Positions 19,188 to 26,500 of a DNA stretch of 55,776 bases are shown in pieces. This DNA is from Pseudomonadota bacterium (GTDB lineage: Bacteria > Pseudomonadota > Gammaproteobacteria > Burkholderiales > UBA11063): positions 1-55,776 of the forward strand of contig RXKA01000072.1 of assembly GCA_003962985.1 (NCBI GenBank), read 5' to 3'. The notes beneath the pieces are model-generated. The model was not told the origin of the DNA. It searched no databases and saw only the letters and a list, made by a program, of their open reading frames with translations. Position 1 is the stretch's first letter. Every line of letters starts with the position of its first letter. A program made the translations under genes and the position numbers.

Positions 19188-20632
19188 TGAATTACCTTAG
19201 ATTTATTACTTGATTCACTAGAATATTGATAACCTCCACCCAAACTCTGATAAAGATTAACCAATGAGATCATTTGTTGCAACTTGGTTTGGGTCAAATC
19301 CAGTGCCAATAACTGTTGCTCCGCTTGTGCCATTAATACCATTCCATATGGAATTAAACCACGCTGATGCATAGCCTTCTTAGTCTGCACTACACTCTCT
19401 AGCTGTGCCAGTGCCAAATTATCAGCTGCCATTTTATTATTCCAACCATTATTAGCTGATAATGCATTATCAACTTCATGTAAGGCACTATTGACTACAT
19501 ATTTATAATTTGCCAACGCTGACTTAAATAATGCATGACTAGTATCAATTTGCCCAAATACATTGGGGGCTATTGTCCAATTAGCATAAGCAGCATAATA
19601 ACTTTGGGTATTACTATTTCCCACACCAACATCTGGAACTGGATTATTAAAAGTTTGTTGACCTGAACCTTGTGCATAAAAATAATTTAAATTAATACTC
19701 GGCAATAATGCGCTTGATGCAACACTAATTCCCTCATTCGCTGCCTTCAGTTGTGCTTCGGCTTGCAATACATCTGGGCGAGATGCTAAGACTGAAACTG
19801 GTAGGTTACCTGGGATTATCTGCAATGGATTTATTTGACTAAATTTATTATTTAAAACGCTATCACCAGGAACACCATTAATTAATAGCCGTAATGCATT
19901 ATTAGCTAACTGTAAATTATGCAAAGCAAGTGCTACTTGTCCGTTAATTAACTGCTGTTTGCTACGTAATTCTTCAACACTAACTCCGTTGGTTAAACCG
20001 CGTTTATTTAAAGCTTGTGTAATCGATACCAATTCCTCAAGCGTAGCATTTAATTGTTTATATTGTTCAACCATCTGCTGTTGCGCCAACAATGAAAAAT
20101 AGGCTGCACTTACTTGCCCAATCACAGCTAATCTCACACTTAATTCAGCGTTTTTAGCAGCTTCAAGATTATAACCGGCTTGTTTTTGTAATGTATAGTT
20201 AGTAAATACGTTTAAAGTATAAGCAGGTAAAATTGCAAAAAAACTACCACTATTCGCAATAGCACCAAGATTGCCAATTGGGGCAAAACTATTTTGCGAT
20301 GATCCGTTAATGGTTCCACCGAATAAACTCACAAATGGTAGCCAATTGAGTTTAGCCGTCATTAATTGCCCCTGAGCGGCTTCCAAGTTAGCCTTAGCAA
20401 CCTGCATCTTCATATTATTATTCAGACCTGATTCAATATACCGATTCAATGTAGGGTCATGGAATTGTTGCCACCATGCCAAGTATGGCAAACTTTCTAC
20501 TGAAGATTCCGTGCCACTTGTGTGCGAGTTCCACTTATTGGGAACATTAATTTGTGGCTTAGTATAATTTGGAGAAAAATAACTACAGCCAACCACACCA
20601 AGTGCAGTTAATAAATAGAATAATTTATGCAT
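19184..20632 (-). CDS. Outer-membrane efflux lipoprotein (NodT/OprM-like)
   Basis: This TolC-like outer-membrane channel component has 482 residues. It has a signal peptide with lipobox VVGC (C16). The mature chain begins with the NYTKPQINVPNKW region typical of NodT-family factors. Two long coiled-coil repeats contain the LxxALxxNxxLxxA and ASRPDVLQAEAQLKAANEGI motifs. It is the first gene of the efflux operon and is transcribed divergently from ahpC across a 286-base gap. Confidence 0.93.
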   Translation of the reverse strand: MHKLFYLLTALGVVGCSYFSPNYTKPQINVPNKWNSHTSGTESSVESLPYLAWWQQFHDPTLNRYIESGLNNNMKMQVAKANLEAAQGQLMTAKLNWLPFVSLFGGTINGSSQNSFAPIGNLGAIANSGSFFAILPAYTLNVFTNYTLQKQAGYNLEAAKNAELSVRLAVIGQVSAAYFSLLAQQQMVEQYKQLNATLEELVSITQALNKRGLTNGVSVEELRSKQQLINGQVALALHNLQLANNALRLLINGVPGDSVLNNKFSQINPLQIIPGNLPVSVLASRPDVLQAEAQLKAANEGISVASSALLPSINLNYFYAQGSGQQTFNNPVPDVGVGNSNTQSYYAAYANWTIAPNVFGQIDTSHALFKSALANYKYVVNSALHEVDNALSANNGWNNKMAADNLALAQLESVVQTKKAMHQRGLIPYGMVLMAQAEQQLLALDLTQTKLQQMISLVNLYQSLGGGYQYSSESSNKSKVIQ

Positions 20633-20665
20633 TAATTTATTTCATGATGATAATGTAATTATGTG

Positions 20666-20674
20666 ATTATATCA
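20666..20674 (-). promoter_or_regulatory. Extended -10 promoter for the efflux operon
   Basis: On the minus strand this reads TGATATAAT, a perfect extended -10 element, 34 bases before the first efflux gene. The -35 candidate, TTCAGG at 20689-20694, is weak. The region is shared with the ahpC promoter on the other strand. Confidence 0.6.
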
Positions 20675-20788
20675 TATCATTATTTGCACCTGAATAGATA
20701 TACATAACAAAGCGACAGTATTTCTCTTCCTCTTTACGCTATATTACAAAAATGTATACTATGACATAAATTGTCCTTAAAAGCATAC

Positions 20789-20825
20789 ATAGTAATTAAC
20801 TATTAATTTGATATTTTTTATTAAT
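20789..20825 (+). promoter_or_regulatory. Candidate OxyR-binding site upstream of ahpC
   Basis: The spacing fits the known OxyR pattern ATAG-N7-CTAT-N7-ATAG-N7-CTAT. ATAG is at 20789-20792, CTAT at 20800-20803, ATAT at 20811-20814 and TAAT at 20822-20825, so two quarters are perfect and two are partial. It is followed at once by a possible -35 (TTAGAT, 20825-20830) and, 18 bases on, a -10 (TACAAT, 20849-20854), the arrangement of an OxyR-activated promoter. Confidence 0.6.
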
Positions 20826-20864
20826 TAGATTTATTACTACGACTCGCTTACAATATCTCCTGTG

Positions 20865-20883
20865 GCAGAAAACAAGTTTCTGC
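20865..20883 (+). promoter_or_regulatory. Stem-loop in the ahpC leader
   Basis: A perfect seven-pair stem (GCAGAAA with TTTCTGC) and a five-base loop lie in the presumed 5' untranslated region, 35 bases before the ahpC ATG and just after the proposed -10 box. No U-run follows, so it is not a terminator. It may protect the 5' end of the transcript. Confidence 0.4.
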
Positions 20884-20918
20884 AAAGTAATAACTAGATA
20901 TAAAATGGAGAATACATC

Positions 20919-21446
20919 ATGTTAATCGTAGGCAATAAATTTCCAGAATTTAACTTAATAGCTGTAAGCGGAACAACACCTGATACTTTTAGTCAAGTTA
21001 ATCTTGCATCATTTGGTAACCAATGGAAGATTTTCTTTTTCTGGCCAAAAGACTTTACATTTGTGTGTCCAACTGAAATTGCTGGATTTGGCAAATTAGA
21101 AGGTGAATTTAAAGATCGCGATGCGATATTAATCGGTGGTTCAACTGATAGTGATTTTGTACACGCTGCATGGCGTGGTAGTCACCCAGATTTACAACCA
21201 CTTACATTCCCATGGTTGGCGGATATCAAAAAAGAATTAGTAACTGAACTTGGCATCTTAAATCAAGAAGGTGGTGTTGCCAACCGTGCAACATTTATTG
21301 TTGACCCAGATAACATAATTCGTTTTGTTGAAATGACTGATTTAAGTGTTGGACGTAATCCAAGCGAAACACTACGTATCTTAGATGCATTACAAACCGA
21401 TGAATTATGTCCATGTAACTGGAATAAAGGCGATGCAACTTTATAG
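20919..21446 (+). CDS. ahpC: AhpC-type peroxiredoxin (AhpD-linked)
   Basis: This reduces hydrogen peroxide and organic hydroperoxides. It has 175 residues in the thioredoxin-like peroxiredoxin fold. The peroxidatic cysteine is C50 in FTFVCPTE, and the C-terminus has C164 and C166 in DELCPCNW. This is the three-cysteine pattern of the mycobacterial-type AhpC that is recharged by AhpD. The next gene is ahpD, which supports this. The start has a GGAG site eight bases upstream. An OxyR-like site lies upstream, so peroxide induction is expected. Confidence 0.95.
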   Translation: MLIVGNKFPEFNLIAVSGTTPDTFSQVNLASFGNQWKIFFFWPKDFTFVCPTEIAGFGKLEGEFKDRDAILIGGSTDSDFVHAAWRGSHPDLQPLTFPWLADIKKELVTELGILNQEGGVANRATFIVDPDNIIRFVEMTDLSVGRNPSETLRILDALQTDELCPCNWNKGDATL

Positions 21447-21459
21447 TAAGTAATCATCA

Positions 21460-21488
21460 GGCTTATCTTTAGAAAACAAAGATAAGCC
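21460..21488 (+). promoter_or_regulatory. Strong stem-loop between ahpC and ahpD
   Basis: An 11-pair perfect stem (GGCTTATCTTT with AAAGATAAGCC) encloses a seven-base loop, 14 bases after the ahpC stop. No T-run follows on either strand. It is more likely a transcript-stabilising or processing element that sets ahpC above ahpD-katA than a full terminator. Confidence 0.6.
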
Positions 21489-21527
21489 AAATTAAATATT
21501 GGCAATATTATTACGGAGTAATAAATC

Positions 21528-22058
21528 ATGAACTTTGAAACTATCCAAAATGGCATTCCTGAATACGCCAAAGATATTCGCTTAAATTTTAGTAGCCTAA
21601 TTAATAATCACGCAGGATTAAACGAAAACCAATTCGCGGGTGCAGTATTAACCGCAGCAATTGCCAGTAAAAACACAGCACTGGCTAAATATATGCATCA
21701 GGCAGTAAAAGAACAATTACAGGATAATGAACTCAATGCGGTTCATTCCGCTATTGCGATTATGGGCATGACCAATATCTACTATCGTTTTACAGATCTT
21801 GTTGATGATGCCAGTTACGCTGCTATGCCTGCAGGTTTAAGAATGAATATCTTACGTGACCCTGGAGTTGCCAAGGTAGATTTTGAAATCTGGTCGTTAG
21901 TTGCATCAATAATTGGTGGCTGCCATAAATGCGTTAGTTCGCATGAGCAGCAATTAATTAAGCACGGCATCAGCAAAGAAGTCGTACAATTACTAGCAAG
22001 GATCGCAGCAGTTATCCATAGTATTGCTTGTATCCAAGTAATTGAAATTAGTAAATAA
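21528..22058 (+). CDS. ahpD: Alkyl hydroperoxidase AhpD
   Basis: This carboxymuconolactone-decarboxylase-fold protein reduces AhpC and has weak peroxidase activity of its own. It has 176 residues. The catalytic set is C132, C135 and H139 in GGCHKCVSSHE, in the same place and spacing as mycobacterial AhpD Cys130/Cys133/His137. It follows ahpC and precedes katA, with a strong stem-loop in the gap after ahpC. Confidence 0.93.
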   Translation: MNFETIQNGIPEYAKDIRLNFSSLINNHAGLNENQFAGAVLTAAIASKNTALAKYMHQAVKEQLQDNELNAVHSAIAIMGMTNIYYRFTDLVDDASYAAMPAGLRMNILRDPGVAKVDFEIWSLVASIIGGCHKCVSSHEQQLIKHGISKEVVQLLARIAAVIHSIACIQVIEISK

Positions 22059-22078
22059 AAACCAAAGGAGCTATGATC

Positions 22079-23515
22079 ATGCAAAAATGCCCGTTTAATA
22101 TGCAAAATGGCACACCAATTGTTGATGACAATAATAGTATTAGTGCTGGAGAAAGAGGTTCATTAACTTTTGATAATCTACACCTTTTTGAAAAATTAGC
22201 TCACTTTCACCGTGAACGAATTCCTGAACGTGTTATGCATGCCAGAGGTACTGGTGCTTATGGAGTTTTCAAACTAACTACAGATTTAAGCCATTTAACC
22301 CAAGCTAAATTTTTGCATAACATTGGTAAAGAAACTCCTGTATTTGTTCGTTTCTCAACAGTTGCAGGTGGGCAAGATTCAAATGATAATGTTCGTGATA
22401 TTCGTGGATTTGCGGTTCGTTTCTACAGTGAAGAAGGTAATTTTGATTTAGTTGGTAACAATACACCAGTGTTCTTCTTCCGTGATCCGCTTAATTTTCC
22501 TGATTTAGCTCACGCGGTAAAAAAAGATCCACGTACGAATATTCCAAATGGGAAACGCCCTTTTCAATTTTGGGCTCGCTTACCGCAAGCATTTCATCAA
22601 GTAACAATTCTGATGTCTGACCGTGGAATACCCTATTCTTATCGTCATATGCATGGTTTTGGCTCACATACTTTTGGCATGTACAATGAACAGAATAAAT
22701 TGGTATGGGTAAAATGGCATTTTAAAACTAACCAAGGAATCAAAAATCTCACGGATGGTGAAGCTGCACAGTTACCAGTATTCCATGCACAACAAGATTT
22801 AGTTGAAGCAATCGATAACGGAGAATTTCCAAGTTGGCAGGTTAAACTGCAAGTGATGACGCAAAAAGAAGCAGAAACTTATGCTATCAATCCATTTGAT
22901 TTAACTAAGGTATGGCCACATAAAGATTTTCCTCTGATAGATATTGGTGTATTGGAATTAAATAAAAACGTCGATAACTATTTCATGGAAGTTGAACAAG
23001 CGGCACTAAATCCAGCTAATTTTGTAACTGGAATCTGCGCCTCACCAGATAAAATGCTTCAAGCTCGGTTATTTGCTTATGGAGATGCTCAGCGTCATCG
23101 TTTAGGAGTAAACCATAATCAACTGTCAGTAAATCGTCCACGTTGCCCTGTGCACAATTATCAACGTGATGGCTTAATGGCTGAATTCCGTAATGAAGAA
23201 TCTCGCCAAGAAATGAATGGGGTGAATTTTTACCCGAATGCAGAGGTAAACTCACTAATGCCTAGCAAGAAATATCCTCCTGCACTTAATGTCTCTGGGC
23301 AAATACGCGCATACAACAGTGAAGACGAAGACAATTTCTCACAAGCAGGAGAATTGTTCCGCTTATTAACTGAAGATAAAAAAGTTGAACTGATCCAAAA
23401 TTTTGCTAATGGTATCATGGGTGCTGACTTAGTAACCAAACAACTAATGGTGCAACATGCATTTGCGGCTGATGTACAGTACGGTGAAATGCTAAAAGCA
23501 AAATTAGCAATTTAA
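22079..23515 (+). CDS. katA: Monofunctional haem catalase
   Basis: This disproportionates hydrogen peroxide into water and oxygen. It is a small-subunit catalase of about 478 residues. The distal His is H54 in RVMHARGTGAYG, the distal Asn lies in VGNNTPVFF (127/128), and the haem-ligating Tyr is Y334 in RLFAYGDAQRHRLG. I choose the ATG at 22079 because the AGGAG site (22066-22070) is eight bases away; the ATG at 22073 would leave only two bases. It is the last gene of the ahpC-ahpD-katA unit and probably belongs to the OxyR regulon. Confidence 0.97.
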   Translation: MQKCPFNMQNGTPIVDDNNSISAGERGSLTFDNLHLFEKLAHFHRERIPERVMHARGTGAYGVFKLTTDLSHLTQAKFLHNIGKETPVFVRFSTVAGGQDSNDNVRDIRGFAVRFYSEEGNFDLVGNNTPVFFFRDPLNFPDLAHAVKKDPRTNIPNGKRPFQFWARLPQAFHQVTILMSDRGIPYSYRHMHGFGSHTFGMYNEQNKLVWVKWHFKTNQGIKNLTDGEAAQLPVFHAQQDLVEAIDNGEFPSWQVKLQVMTQKEAETYAINPFDLTKVWPHKDFPLIDIGVLELNKNVDNYFMEVEQAALNPANFVTGICASPDKMLQARLFAYGDAQRHRLGVNHNQLSVNRPRCPVHNYQRDGLMAEFRNEESRQEMNGVNFYPNAEVNSLMPSKKYPPALNVSGQIRAYNSEDEDNFSQAGELFRLLTEDKKVELIQNFANGIMGADLVTKQLMVQHAFAADVQYGEMLKAKLAI

Positions 23516-23534
23516 GGTAGCATCAATTAGCAAT

Positions 23535-23560
23535 GGGTAGAAGTAAATTTACTCCTACCC
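23535..23560 (+). terminator. Possible terminator after katA
   Basis: The sequence GGGTAG, then AGTAAATTTACT, then CTACCC forms a stem of six plus about four pairs with one internal mismatch, 20 bases after the katA stop. The following sequence is only moderately T-rich (TTGTCTTGG), so efficiency is uncertain. Confidence 0.5.
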
Positions 23561-23641
23561 TTGTCTTGGATAAATATTTTTGTTTATTCCTAATCTTTTC
23601 ATGATAAGATTCAGCAGTTTTATAGAAGATAAATAAACAAC

Positions 23642-24631
23642 ATGCTGAAGTACATTAGTTTAAGAATAAGTGCATTTTTTTCTGCCACACGTAAACTTGA
23701 TTTATTAGATTTCAATAAATTTATTCTCAGAAATATAATCTATCATATTTTTAATACCCGCAATTTATTACCATTCGTAATTGCGCTATGTGTAGTTGGA
23801 TTTAGCTTAATAACAGAAGAATCTCGTTATATCTTTATCCCTCAAACTAGTGTAGCTGCATACGCCTCATTCTTTATTTTTACATTAATTGTTAGCATTA
23901 TAACTTTACTTATCTATCCAATATTTATTATTGTCAGCGTAAACTTTGTAACTAGCTATCTTCATGGTACAACTAAAGTTAAGTACGCTATAAAATTAAT
24001 TACCCTAATCGTTAGTTTTATCATTGGGGTGGAATTTTTTAGCCCAGATTACATTGATTTATTGCAAAAAGTTCAGGTAGTAATTATCTGGTTAGGATTA
24101 TATTTGGTCTTAATTAGTATGTATTTGGCATATATAAAACATAATAATCCATTAAAGCTATCACGGCTAAAATTGATTTTCTTGTTTTCTGTTTTAATCT
24201 TGGCAGCACAACCATTAATCAGAATAGATCTTCACACCTCTGAAGCGTTAAATTTTACTAATATTAATCCCCAAGTTTACTTAACGTCACCCAATTGTGC
24301 ATTATTACATAGTTTAAACCCTAACACCGAGATACCAGCTAACAATAATACACTTAATAATACCAAATATTATCGTGAATTACCTGATAATCAAGGTTGT
24401 TACATTTATGGTAATACTATTCGCTATAGCTTTGGTTATGATTATGTATTGCTCGTAAAAAAGAATATCCGCCCATTAGTCAATAAGAAAAATCATGAAT
24501 ACAATGTCTATGTGCGCTTAAATTGCTTCGCTGGAAATTGTTATAGTGAAAATAATTTAATTTACCCACGCAAAGATGACTTCTATGAAGAATTGTTAGC
24601 CAAAGGTCAGCGTTTATATTATCCACTTTAA
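23642..24631 (+). CDS. Membrane protein of unknown function with Cys-containing C-terminal domain
   Basis: I do not recognise this 329-residue protein. It has about five or six hydrophobic segments between residues 40 and 200. A soluble C-terminal region of some 125 residues follows, rich in Asn and Tyr, with four cysteines (SPNCAL, NQGCYI, LNCFAGNCY) that suggest disulfides and thus a periplasmic location. The N-terminal 40 residues are basic and probably cytoplasmic. It lies between katA (126 bases upstream, with a possible terminator) and a LysE-type exporter 22 bases downstream, so it may be cotranscribed with lysE-acpS. Confidence 0.75.
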   Translation: MLKYISLRISAFFSATRKLDLLDFNKFILRNIIYHIFNTRNLLPFVIALCVVGFSLITEESRYIFIPQTSVAAYASFFIFTLIVSIITLLIYPIFIIVSVNFVTSYLHGTTKVKYAIKLITLIVSFIIGVEFFSPDYIDLLQKVQVVIIWLGLYLVLISMYLAYIKHNNPLKLSRLKLIFLFSVLILAAQPLIRIDLHTSEALNFTNINPQVYLTSPNCALLHSLNPNTEIPANNNTLNNTKYYRELPDNQGCYIYGNTIRYSFGYDYVLLVKKNIRPLVNKKNHEYNVYVRLNCFAGNCYSENNLIYPRKDDFYEELLAKGQRLYYPL

Positions 24632-24653
24632 TTGATTTATGGAATTATAGTAT

Positions 24654-25259
24654 ATGTTAGATTTTATAACTATTTTATTCAGTACGGCATTATTAGTAAT
24701 TGCAATGATTGCTGGAATTGGTCCACAAACCATGAATACCATGAGCCATGCGATTCGGCGCAATCATGCTTTCCTTGTTACTATGACCTGTTTTATTGGT
24801 GATGCCATCTTGATTCTAATCGGATGTTTAAGTATGGCAACTTTAAATCCTACCATGCTTAAAGTAGTAAATATAATTGGGATACTTTTCCTTAGTTATT
24901 ATTTATTTGCAAAATTACGCGGCTTAAACCAACCCTATAATCTCAACATCGATGATAAAATGGTCGATAAAAAAACCGCAATCGTACGTGCTATCGCATT
25001 AACATGGCTAAATCCACTGGTTTTTATTGATACAATTGTCGTAATTGGCGGAATGTCCGCTCATTATACAGGGAGTCAACACATTGCATTTACTATTGGT
25101 GCTGTACTTGGTGAAGCAGTTTGGATGTTTGGCTTAACTAGTGTGTCATACAAATTTTCGCATCGCCTAAATCGTCCGCGCATTTGGTTAATCATCGATA
25201 TTACTACAATCATTTTGGTTGGTTATGTTTTAGTTCGTTTAGTGGCATTTTTCTTATGA
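24654..25259 (+). CDS. LysE/ArgO-family amino-acid exporter
   Basis: This 201-residue inner-membrane protein has about six helices. The N-terminal GIGPQTMNTMSHAIRRNHAF segment resembles the G-P-x-x-x-x-V-x-x-x-G-x-R-x-G signature of LysE carriers, and LTWLNPLVFIDTIVVIG matches the conserved N-P centre of the second half. Its members export basic amino acids, but the substrate here is unknown. Its stop overlaps the acpS start (ATGA), so translation of the two is coupled. Confidence 0.88.
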   Translation: MLDFITILFSTALLVIAMIAGIGPQTMNTMSHAIRRNHAFLVTMTCFIGDAILILIGCLSMATLNPTMLKVVNIIGILFLSYYLFAKLRGLNQPYNLNIDDKMVDKKTAIVRAIALTWLNPLVFIDTIVVIGGMSAHYTGSQHIAFTIGAVLGEAVWMFGLTSVSYKFSHRLNRPRIWLIIDITTIILVGYVLVRLVAFFL

Positions 25260-25633
25260 TTTACGCAATTGGACATGATATTGTTGAAAATACACGAATC
25301 GCACAATTATTAGAGCGTGCTGGTGAAAAATTTATTCAGCGTATTTTAACCAAACCAGAACAAGAATTAATGCATCTACGCAAAGATAAGGTAAAATTCC
25401 TTGCCAAACGTTTTGCCGCAAAAGAAGCATTTGCCAAGGCATGTGGAACTGGATTACGTGCACCAATCTTATTGTTAAATATCAGTGTGCTTAATGATGA
25501 ATTAGGTAAACCATACTTTGTATTATCTACCAGTGTACAAGAATGGTTACAACAGCACAAGATTTCAAAATATCATCTGAGTATTAGCGATGAAAAAAGC
25601 CTGAGCAGTGCCGTAGTAATTTTTGAGTCATGA
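25256..25633 (+). CDS. acpS: Holo-[acyl-carrier-protein] synthase
   Basis: This transfers 4'-phosphopantetheine from CoA to acyl carrier protein, which is essential for fatty-acid synthesis. The proper start is the ATG at 25256, giving 125 residues beginning M-I-Y-A-I-G-H-D. An upstream in-frame ATG at 25184 adds 24 residues that lie inside lysE and are not part of the family. Metal-binding D8 (IGHDIVE) and E57 (FAAKEAFAKA) are present. It overlaps the lysE stop by four bases. A strong bidirectional terminator follows. Confidence 0.95.
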   Translation: MIYAIGHDIVENTRIAQLLERAGEKFIQRILTKPEQELMHLRKDKVKFLAKRFAAKEAFAKACGTGLRAPILLLNISVLNDELGKPYFVLSTSVQEWLQQHKISKYHLSISDEKSLSSAVVIFES

Positions 25634-25660
25634 TTTTCTAACAACTCCGTACACAAAAAT

Positions 25661-25687
25661 AAACACGTTATGTAAAATAACGTGTTT
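25661..25687 (+). terminator. Bidirectional terminator between acpS and the phasin-like gene
   Basis: An 11-pair perfect stem (AAACACGTTAT with ATAACGTGTTT) has a five-base loop. T-rich tracts lie on both sides (CATTTTTTATTT on the plus strand, TTTATTTTTG on the minus). The site lies between two convergent genes. Confidence 0.85.
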
Positions 25688-25696
25688 GAACATTTT

Positions 25697-26245
25697 TTAT
25701 TTACTGTGTGCTTTATCAGATAACTCTTTAAGTGACAACAACGCTTGCTCAGCAGAACTCTTAACTTGTTCACTATAATTATGCAATGCTGATTTCACCA
25801 TTTCTTTAATCGCATCTGCTGATTTTAAATTACCACTCGCGATTTCACGAATAGAACGGGCAAATTCAAATGATTCATTATTGGGAATTAATTGAATATA
25901 AAAATCAACAGCCTTACTTGATAACTCTTTTAGTTTGTCTGCATGTAATGCATTCGCATCAAATAATTTACACAACATATTTATTCGCTGTTCAAAGCCA
26001 TCCAAGAATGCTTTTGTCAGCAAATCACGCTGTTCATGAGAAACTTCTCCCCACGAATCAAACAGCTGTTTATGATCACGGATTTGAGAAAGTTTATGGT
26101 GATTAGCCACGCTAGCCGAGAAAATATGCTTCATATGCTCATATTGTGTTTTTTGGAACTCTGACATCTGTGATGTAACATCATTAAAAATATCAACCCA
26201 AGAATTAAACAAATCATCATGAATGAATTTATTATTTGTAGTCAT
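25697..26245 (-). CDS. Phasin-like helical protein (tentative)
   Basis: This 182-residue soluble protein is almost wholly predicted helical, without a signal peptide or transmembrane segment. Its amphipathic repeats and its C-terminal SAEQALLSLKELSDKAHSK resemble the phasin family, which coats polyhydroxyalkanoate granules. No PHA synthesis genes lie in this window, so the assignment rests on overall character only. It could equally be another helical surface or stress protein. It ends against a strong bidirectional terminator and has a 255-base upstream gap shared with the uhpT-like gene. Confidence 0.55.
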   Translation of the reverse strand: MTTNNKFIHDDLFNSWVDIFNDVTSQMSEFQKTQYEHMKHIFSASVANHHKLSQIRDHKQLFDSWGEVSHEQRDLLTKAFLDGFEQRINMLCKLFDANALHADKLKELSSKAVDFYIQLIPNNESFEFARSIREIASGNLKSADAIKEMVKSALHNYSEQVKSSAEQALLSLKELSDKAHSK

Positions 26246-26439
26246 AATCTTGTACTCCTCAAAACCAATTGCTGTAAATTATAACACTATTCACGCACAA
26301 ATAGTATACTTTATTTGTAAATTATTATTTACTTATATTACAGTAGATTAACATATTTAGGCTCGTCAATGGGTAAAAAAATTATTAACTGCACTAAAAA
26401 TAATCATTTTTTACTAATTTATATCACCCTAATAGCAAT

Positions 26440-26466
26440 ATGACTAATATTTTATTGTAGTATAAT
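26440..26466 (+). promoter_or_regulatory. Promoter candidate for the uhpT-like gene
   Basis: A consensus -10 TATAAT (26461-26466) lies 34 bases before the ATG. ATGACT (26440-26445) is a possible -35 with a short spacer of 15. An AGGGA ribosome site precedes the start codon. Confidence 0.5.
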
Positions 26467-26500
26467 TAATCCACTAACTGAAAAACCATAGGGAAATAAT

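Noticed and set aside
22073..22078. ATG two codons upstream for katA
   Set aside because: It is only two bases from the AGGAG site, too close; the ATG at 22079 has normal spacing.
25184..25255. Upstream extension of acpS by 24 codons
   Set aside because: The extension lies inside lysE, is unrelated to the AcpS family, and the ATG at 25256 forms a classical ATGA overlap.
26246..26500. Gap between the phasin-like and uhpT-like genes, examined for repeats or RNA genes
   Set aside because: Apart from the promoter candidate near 26440-26466, nothing beyond AT-rich sequence was found.
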